A stretch of DNA of 64,000 nucleotides, taken from Lacticaseibacillus pabuli. GTDB taxonomy: Bacteria > Bacillota > Bacilli > Lactobacillales > Lactobacillaceae. Positions 59,341 through 64,000 of the stretch are shown piece after piece (within the stretch, counting starts at the first letter, position 1; the number at the start of each line of letters is the position of its first letter). A program made the translations under genes and the position numbers. The notes under the pieces were generated by a model. The model ran no database searches, was not told where the DNA came from, and saw only the letters and a list, made by a program, of their open reading frames with translations. The DNA is taken from contig NZ_CP117884.1 in NCBI RefSeq assembly GCF_028736235.1, forward strand, positions 1,922,001-1,986,000, read 5' to 3'.

Positions 59341-60006
59341 TTACCTGGTAAAGCTATATGCCGTCTTCAACCCGGACTCTTGATCAAATACAACCTGAGG
59401 GTGATATCCATAGGCCATATAGTGAGCGTTGAAGGCGGACCGTTCTTGATTACCGAAAGTATCACAATGCGTTGAGTCTATATCCAGCACGAAGCGGGAT
59501 TGACCACTAAGACGGAAAGCCAAGGCGGCTACTTGCCAGATAAGCTTCCGAAAGTCATCTAGGTCGGCGTCTTCAAGGCGCTTGAAAAACCGTGAAAGTG
59601 AGGGCTGTGAGACTAGCCGAGAGCTACCCAAGGTGGCCGCCAGTACGGGATCACGTTGCCAGTCATTGGCACTACTGTCATGTAAATACCCGGCAACGTC
59701 GAGCAACAATTTTTCCAAGAAGATGTCGATCATCGAGGCCTTCCAGAATCGTCGTTGGTCTGGTAACTTGAGGCACTGATTGGCAAGTTGCCTAAAGTTG
59801 ATACGATGAAGAAACTCTTGGAACAAAACGAGCCCGGCGTCATTTGAAAGTTGACCGCCGTCGGCAGTCACAGTCACATTGGTATTGCATTGCAGGGATA
59901 AGCTGGTTAAAGTTGAGATGGTGTGAAGCCTCGCTTTCGTGATGGTTTTCGTCGACTCAACCTTAGCATATAGGCGCACCCAATGGGTGAAACACCAAAG
60001 CAGCAC
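59341..60006 (-). pseudogene. IS1380 family transposase, 3' truncated
   Basis: About 220 residues remain of roughly 430. TVTADGGQLSNDAGLVLFQEFL and PSLSRFFKRLEDADLDDF and FVLDIDSTHCDTFGNQERSAFN (first catalytic Asp) are of the IS1380 type. The frame stops shortly after VVFDQESGLK, beside the right end of IS21, and the rest is missing. The start is uncertain. A palindrome with AAAGCAGCGCA/TGTGCTGCTTT (59993-60040) is its terminal region. Confidence 0.8.
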
Positions 60007-60108
60007 AGTCCCGTGTGAATCGTGGGATTGCGCTGCTTTTTTGAAATTCTATGAATAATCCAGGTAAAAAGTTCTTCGACTTACTCGGTTGAATTTGTTT
60101 TAAAAACC

Positions 60109-60507
60109 CTAGGCGATTTGAATACCAGCCTCTAAGGTGTTATCCAATTTATAGATTCGTTCAACATCAATAACCACTACGCCAGCGCGTGGGAAACGTT
60201 CAAAAATGTTAGTTTTATCTAAAATCTGATTAGCAAAATCATCTGTTTCATGAATATGAGCCGTTCCCTCAAAGCGAAATCCCTGTTGAGCGCCTCTATC
60301 AGCAACCGCAACCGCTGCCAAATGGTTGCTCGAGAGATTATCATAGGCTTGCCTGAAGGTATGCTCAAAGTAGATTAAATGTGAGTCATCTAAGACATGT
60401 AGTGAGCCCTTGGGACCAACTTGAGGTTTGCCATCTATTCCTGTTGTTGCTAGGAAGGGGAGCTGACTCTTTAACATATTCTTCATTTCTTCTGTAAGAT
60501 TTACCAT
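60109..60507 (-). CDS. Pyridoxamine 5'-phosphate oxidase-like flavin protein
   Basis: 132 residues. PFLATTGIDGKPQVGPKGSL and the RFEGTAHIH strand fit the small split-barrel FMN-binding family. The true PNPOx reaction is unlikely for such a short member; many act as flavin reductases of unknown substrate. The SD CGGAGA precedes the ATG. It is a single gene among IS elements. Confidence 0.78.
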   Translation of the reverse strand: MVNLTEEMKNMLKSQLPFLATTGIDGKPQVGPKGSLHVLDDSHLIYFEHTFRQAYDNLSSNHLAAVAVADRGAQQGFRFEGTAHIHETDDFANQILDKTNIFERFPRAGVVVIDVERIYKLDNTLEAGIQIA

Positions 60508-60620
60508 TTAATTTTCTCCGATCAACACGACATTACGCTTTCCAATTATTTTTAGTAAGTATACTGTCGATATCCTATTTTGTCAATCCTATGTCCCAAG
60601 ATGAACATCGCAGACTAGGA

Positions 60621-60992
60621 TCACGGAAGGTTTAAAAAGATTCCCTTGTTTTGTAAATTGGTTAAGCAAACATGTTTATATCGTTGGTCATGCTCAGGAT
60701 AGATGGGTATTGTGAGTGCAACCGGATTGAGTTGTTTGTATGCTGGGCAATGTTGACCTCGATACAGAGGATCATACCATTTCTGATCTGGATGATAACC
60801 TCGTTTTTCCATTTCACGTAACACAATACAGTGAAATTGAAATAATTTATATGGGGAATGTGCAAATACGTAATTAACGGTAGCGTGTTTCCGTCCCCAT
60901 CCATTACCGCGAAGCGCCGCAATTTCACGATGCTGTCCCAATAATTGTTGTCTTGGGAGTTGCTGAATTAAATCTTGATGCCATAAACGCAC
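60621..60992 (-). CDS. Pyrimidine dimer DNA glycosylase-like protein (TIGR02328/PF03013 type)
   Basis: 123 residues. MRLWHQDLIQQLPRQQLLGQ, then HREIAALRGNGWGRKHATVN, is the strongly conserved start of this family; HPDQKWYDPLYRG follows. Named by similarity to T4 endonuclease V-type proteins, but the function is unproven. In lactobacilli it often lies beside Y-family DNA polymerase and YolD-like genes; here only fragments of other reading frames lie upstream. Confidence 0.75.
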   Translation of the reverse strand: MRLWHQDLIQQLPRQQLLGQHREIAALRGNGWGRKHATVNYVFAHSPYKLFQFHCIVLREMEKRGYHPDQKWYDPLYRGQHCPAYKQLNPVALTIPIYPEHDQRYKHVCLTNLQNKGIFLNLP

Positions 60993-60993
60993 G

Positions 60994-61429
60994 TTACGGC
61001 TTCCTTTCTTGAAAACTAGTCTTAATATTTATGCCATTTGGAGGATTACAGTACTGAACCATTTTATGACGAAGCGCCTTTTCTATAGGTTCATCGGCAG
61101 TATAAGCAATGGGATTTGCGCCTACTCGGATTGTCTGATCAATTTGTTCAATTTTGTTGGTGTGATTGATTATATTGCTCTTGCAAAGGAATGATATCCT
61201 TTTTTGCTGTCTTTGGAGCAGCGATTGCACCCTCCGCATGAACATATACACGGTTTATTAAGATGGCTTTGAAAGTGAAGTCGTGCTACCTAATTTTGAG
61301 TCGTTTTAGCCTAACTAATACCTATCATGCCGAATTTGTTATTGGATCGTTTAAGTGTAGAAGCAACTAAATTTGTTCCCCGCGTTTTACAATCAAGTTA
61401 GCCACTATCGTTAGCACTCAGACAAAATA
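60994..61429. other. Degraded sequence between the glycosylase-like gene and IS30
   Basis: An 85-codon minus-strand frame (60994-61251) has no recognised product and no SD. A second frame (ending IIPLQEQYNQSHQQN) stops in its middle, and together they look like a frameshifted gene remnant. No promoter or RNA was seen. GTGGCTAACTTG (reversed, 61394-61405) recurs inverted on the far side of IS30 (62620-62631). Confidence 0.35.
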
Positions 61430-62612
61430 AAAAACACCAAGTCGATACGACCTGTTATCATTAAAGTTCCTACACAATTAATGAAAGAGGTATCGTCTTG
61501 ATGCAAGAACAGAATATCATGTCTCACACCAAAGGTCACCATCTGACTGCTTTCGAACGTGGAAAAATCGCTGCACTTCATGGAGAGGAGAAGTCAAATC
61601 GAGAAATTGCACGCATACTTGGTATCTGCCGGCAAACCGTCGCCAACGAGCTAAACCGAGGCCAGATCGATCAGGTTCAGAAGGTCAATGGCAAGCGTGT
61701 GTATCGCACTGAATACAGCGCTGAGACAGCCCAGCTTCGCTACGAAGAGAACCGGCGGCGATGCCACAGACCTCTCAAGCTCGTCCAAGCCGCTGACTTC
61801 ATCGCTCACTTCACAGAACACTTCAAACAAGACGGCTGGTCCCCAGACGCCGTGGTTGGCCGAGCCAAGGAAAAGAAGCTCTATCGACCCGAGGAGATGG
61901 TTTGCACGGCGACGCTGTACAGCTACATTGATGCTCAGCTCCTGGAGATCAAGAATATTGATCTGCTGGAGAAGACCAGCCACCACATCAAGCACAAGGC
62001 CAACACCAAGCATAAACGCCTGCTTACTGGACGCAGTATCGATGAGCGCCCCAAACGTGTGGATAGTCGCCGTGAGTTCGGCCACTTCGAGTTAGATACA
62101 GTGGTGGGTAAGCGTGATGGTCAAGAGAGCGTCATTATGACGTTCATCGAACGCAAGTCCCGTTTCCAGTTCATGCGTCTGATTGATGGCCGCAACGCCG
62201 ACTCCGTAAACTACGCCATGCGCGGTATCGTTGCGGAGTACGGCGACGTCATTAAAACAATTACTGCCGACAATGGCTCTGAGTTTGCCGACCTAGACTC
62301 GGTGCTCGATGGCGTGGCCACCGTGTACTATGCGCATCCATACCGTTCCAGCGAGCGCGGCACCAACGAGGTCCACAATAAGATGGTTCGGCGAGACTTT
62401 CCCAAAGGTGAATCCCTAGACGCTGTCAGCCCACAAGCTGTCGCCGAAACTCAAGATCGGCTCAACCGCCTCCCTCGTCGCCAACTCAGATATCGGACGA
62501 CCGAGGAAGTCTTCGTCGCTGAGCGCGCTCGAGCTCAGCGACGAGCTGCCAAGGTAGTCGTAGCCAGCTAACTCAACTCATCAAAGATAACAGTTCATCT
62601 CACGGTGTCGTG
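61430..62612. mobile_element. Complete IS30 family element
   Basis: The terminal sequences ACACCAAGTC...CTGTTATC (left) and, reversed, ACACCGTGAG...CTGTTATC (right) form imperfect inverted repeats around one intact transposase gene. Its GC content is higher than that of the surrounding DNA. It cuts a BRCT-domain gene on its right side. The exact ends and target duplication could not be fixed. Confidence 0.75.
61501..62571 (+). CDS. IS30 family transposase
   Basis: 356 residues. The N-terminal helix-turn-helix (LTAFERGKIAALHGEEKSNR with EIARILGICRQTVANEL) and a DDE core with GHFELDTVVGKRDG (first Asp), TADNGSEFAD (second Asp) and SSERGTNEVHNKMVRR (Glu) are complete. It is of normal length and probably functional. 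TTG at 61498 is an alternative start behind AAAGAGG. Confidence 0.92.
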   Translation: MQEQNIMSHTKGHHLTAFERGKIAALHGEEKSNREIARILGICRQTVANELNRGQIDQVQKVNGKRVYRTEYSAETAQLRYEENRRRCHRPLKLVQAADFIAHFTEHFKQDGWSPDAVVGRAKEKKLYRPEEMVCTATLYSYIDAQLLEIKNIDLLEKTSHHIKHKANTKHKRLLTGRSIDERPKRVDSRREFGHFELDTVVGKRDGQESVIMTFIERKSRFQFMRLIDGRNADSVNYAMRGIVAEYGDVIKTITADNGSEFADLDSVLDGVATVYYAHPYRSSERGTNEVHNKMVRRDFPKGESLDAVSPQAVAETQDRLNRLPRRQLRYRTTEEVFVAERARAQRRAAKVVVAS

Positions 62613-62750
62613 CCATGGGGTGGCTAACTTGTTCTTGCAATTTGCGACAGGTTTTGCTCCTAGAATAGTTGCTAACTGTTGTGCCTGTAAACGACGAAAG
62701 GATCGCAAACGGCCGGTAAAGAGAATTCGTTTGCCCCTTAAATCTATCAT
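62595..62750 (-). pseudogene. BRCT-domain protein gene, truncated by IS30
   Basis: Behind GAGAGGT, ATG at 62750 opens IDLRGKRILFTGRLRSFRRL, then QAQQLATILGAKPVANCKNK, the start of a BRCT domain as in the NAD-dependent ligase tail and BRCT proteins. The frame passes into the IS30 end and stops at 62595 after 51 residues. The C-terminal part is not found on the other side of IS30. Confidence 0.7.
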
Positions 62751-62755
62751 GATGT

Positions 62756-63406
62756 TTACCTCTCACTAGGGGGAACGTTTGCTAGATCTTCTGCCTGATA
62801 CTTTTCGATGCGATATAAGGTTACTGGTGCAATACCTAACATGCGAGCAATTTGTCGCTTGGTCAGAGTTTCATCTCCGTCTTTCTTCCTATTTAAAAGG
62901 CGACAGGCTTCTTTATAAATATAGCGTTTTTGACGATTAGGTGAATGAGGACCATATTCGCGAATTTTGCCCTTATATTTGCCCTGGCGTTTGGCAATTT
63001 CTATGCCTTGTTGTTGTCGTATCTTAATAGTTTCGCGCTCTTCTTGAGCAATATACTTATATAGTTCGACAATAATTGTCGTAATCAAGTTACGAAGGTT
63101 AGGATCTTCAATACTTGCAAAGCTAGGCAGATTTAGAACATTCAATTGAGCTCCACGATGGCGAATGGTTTCGATGATGTCAGTCAAATCATGAGAATTG
63201 CGACCAAGTCGATCAAGGCTCAATACCACTACTTCATCATCATCACGAATATAGTCTAACATTGCTTTTAGTTGAGGACGATCGGCATTTTTACCTGAAA
63301 GCTTCTCTTGAAAGATTTTATTAACACCGGCATCATGTAGCTGCTCAATTTGACGTGCAAGATTTTGATCACGCGTACTAACACGCGCATAACCGATTTT
63401 AGCCAA
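62756..63406 (-). CDS. Serine recombinase (resolvase/invertase family)
   Basis: 216 residues. IGYARVSTRDQNLARQIEQL has the catalytic Ser, VLSLDRLGRNSHDL the Arg-containing loop, and a C-terminal helix-turn-helix (LTKRQIARMLGIAPVTLYRI) binds DNA. It is of the small Tn3/plasmid resolvase type. It would resolve plasmid multimers or invert a segment. A candidate site lies directly upstream (63435-63468). Confidence 0.9.
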   Translation of the reverse strand: MAKIGYARVSTRDQNLARQIEQLHDAGVNKIFQEKLSGKNADRPQLKAMLDYIRDDDEVVVLSLDRLGRNSHDLTDIIETIRHRGAQLNVLNLPSFASIEDPNLRNLITTIIVELYKYIAQEERETIKIRQQQGIEIAKRQGKYKGKIREYGPHSPNRQKRYIYKEACRLLNRKKDGDETLTKRQIARMLGIAPVTLYRIEKYQAEDLANVPPSER

Positions 63407-63434
63407 TTCTAGGTTGCCTCCGGGTCACTTATAT

Positions 63435-63468
63435 GTAACTAATAATACTCCCTTCTCACTTTAGTTAC
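63435..63468. promoter_or_regulatory. Possible resolvase site
   Basis: GTAACTAA (63435-63442) and TTAGTTAC (63461-63468) are perfect inverted arms 18 bp apart, the size of a res subsite, located 28 bp upstream of the resolvase start. Confidence 0.5.
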
Positions 63469-63523
63469 AATAGGGTACACCCAAATGGAACATATATTGG
63501 GACGTTAAAACAAGTAATTATTC

Positions 63524-63552
63524 TGTACAAACTAAGAAAAGTGTCCTATAAT
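63524..63552 (+). promoter_or_regulatory. Promoter of the toxin-antitoxin pair
   Basis: TGTACA (63524-63529) and TATAAT (63547-63552) with a 17-bp spacer. Confidence 0.6.
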
Positions 63553-63553
63553 A

Positions 63554-63575
63554 TAATTACAGGATAATTACAGGA
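63554..63575 (+). repeat. Tandem 11-nt repeat at the antitoxin leader
   Basis: TAATTACAGGA occurs twice without a gap (63554-63564, 63565-63575), just after the -10 and reaching into the SD. It may be the operator bound by the antitoxin. Confidence 0.5.
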
Positions 63576-63583
63576 GGAAAACC

Positions 63584-63907
63584 ATGCAAACTAAAACAAG
63601 AAAACAAGGCAACTCGCTCACACTGACGGTTCCAAAGGAGTACAATATTGCGCCAGGACGGAAGGTTGTCCCCGAACTAAGAGCCGATGGAATCTTTTAC
63701 CGGTTCGTGGATAATGAAGATGATTTCCTCGATTTTTCTACTGATATTCTCAAGTCTTTAGTATCTCAAGGATTATCTGGTGATGAATTAGTCAGCGAGT
63801 TTAATCGGCAAAAGCACGCCATTTCAGAATCGTTAAAGAATTTAGCCACAAATGATGACACGTCGTCCCTTTCTCGTAAAGAGTTGGAGGAAGAAATTGG
63901 CCTGTGA
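63584..63907 (+). CDS. AbrB/MazE-type antitoxin
   Basis: 107 residues. RKQGNSLTLTVPKEYNIAPG is a swapped-hairpin AbrB DNA-binding domain, and the acidic C-terminal half (NDDTSSLSRKELEEEIGL) would wrap the toxin. The stop overlaps the next frame. The SD is CAGGAGG. Confidence 0.82.
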   Translation: MQTKTRKQGNSLTLTVPKEYNIAPGRKVVPELRADGIFYRFVDNEDDFLDFSTDILKSLVSQGLSGDELVSEFNRQKHAISESLKNLATNDDTSSLSRKELEEEIGL

Positions 63908-64000
63908 TATTCAACTCAAGAATGCGGTTATACGCTACCTAAAGAAAATTAAAGAGAGGAAGCTTAAAGAAAGATTCGTTGATCTGATCTATACGACTAT
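63897..64000 (+). CDS. Toxin of the pair, probably RelE/ParE type (partial at window end)
   Basis: A TTG at 63897, 6 nt after GGAGG and overlapping the antitoxin end, opens ACDIQLKNAVIRYLKKIKER, then KLKERFVDLIYTT, running off the window. It is basic and helical, as expected for the N-terminus of a RelE/ParE-type toxin. Only 34 codons are visible, so the family is provisional. Confidence 0.6.
   Translation, partial: MACDIQLKNAVIRYLKKIKERKLKERFVDLIYTT

Noticed and set aside
62581..62766. 61-codon minus-strand frame starting at 62,766
   Set aside because: The competing frame starting at 62,750 has a good SD and encodes a BRCT domain; the 61-codon frame is its shadow.
1..64000. CRISPR array, tRNA, rRNA or tmRNA
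   Set aside because: No regularly spaced repeats and no cloverleaf or rRNA-like sequence were recognised on either strand by reading. A tRNA scan would settle the matter.

Overview
The window looks like a chromosomal segment of a high-GC member of the Lactobacillaceae (Lacticaseibacillus-like by gene content), joined at about 43,055 to a more AT-rich mobile region. The host assignment is inferred from PepC, AraT/HicD, Kup, a fused ThrE-type exporter, MupG, PbuG, GpmA, PckA, a SLAP-type surface protein, ClpL and Gram-positive signals (strong Shine-Dalgarno sites, cre, PurBox, CIRCE). No rRNA, tRNA or CRISPR array was recognised.

1-23,900: ordinary core and accessory metabolism. The 3' end of pepC is followed by a promoter, a 17-residue leader peptide rich in aromatic residues (Phe-Phe-Ser-Trp-Tyr-Phe), a hairpin and an intrinsic terminator. 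These lie directly upstream of an aromatic aminotransferase (araT) and an L-2-hydroxyisocaproate dehydrogenase (hicD), and look like a ribosome-mediated attenuator. Then come kup, thrE, mupG, pbuG, gpmA, ltrA, small envelope proteins, pckA, a PfkB kinase, an M42 peptidase, a SLAP protein, clpL (CIRCE-controlled), degV and an AbrB-DUF998 fusion.

24,000-42,600: an accessory block of oxidoreductases paired with one-component regulators. It has MerR/SDR and MerR/reductase pairs with 19-bp-spacer promoters, a P-type ATPase with a MerR gene, an FAD protein, TetR pairs, an SDR broken by one nonsense codon, HxlR with an aldehyde dehydrogenase and an aldo-keto reductase, and a 14-TM efflux pump with a lipoprotein. 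The theme suggests carbonyl, electrophile and drug stress.

42,600-64,000: a 51-nt copy of the 3' end of rpsI with a terminator marks an abrupt junction. Beyond it lie a plasmid-type PriCT replication protein with repeated TTGATAGCAA motifs, an IS30 remnant, a complete 14-gene type II fatty-acid synthesis operon (fabZ-fabT-fabH-acpP-fabD-fabG-fabF-accB-fabZ-accC-accD-accA-fabI-birA) under two FabT boxes, a bioY gene cut off near IS21 sequence, a complete IS21, an IS1380 remnant, small cargo genes, a complete IS30, a truncated BRCT gene, a serine resolvase and a toxin-antitoxin pair running off the end. The layout suggests an integrated plasmid or genomic island carrying a FASII operon as cargo.

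The observations most worth following are the aromatic leader-peptide attenuator, the rpsI junction with the FASII operon in a mobile context, the FabZ-like protein lacking its catalytic histidine, the three MerR-type promoters, and the TetR gene translated through a four-codon minicistron.
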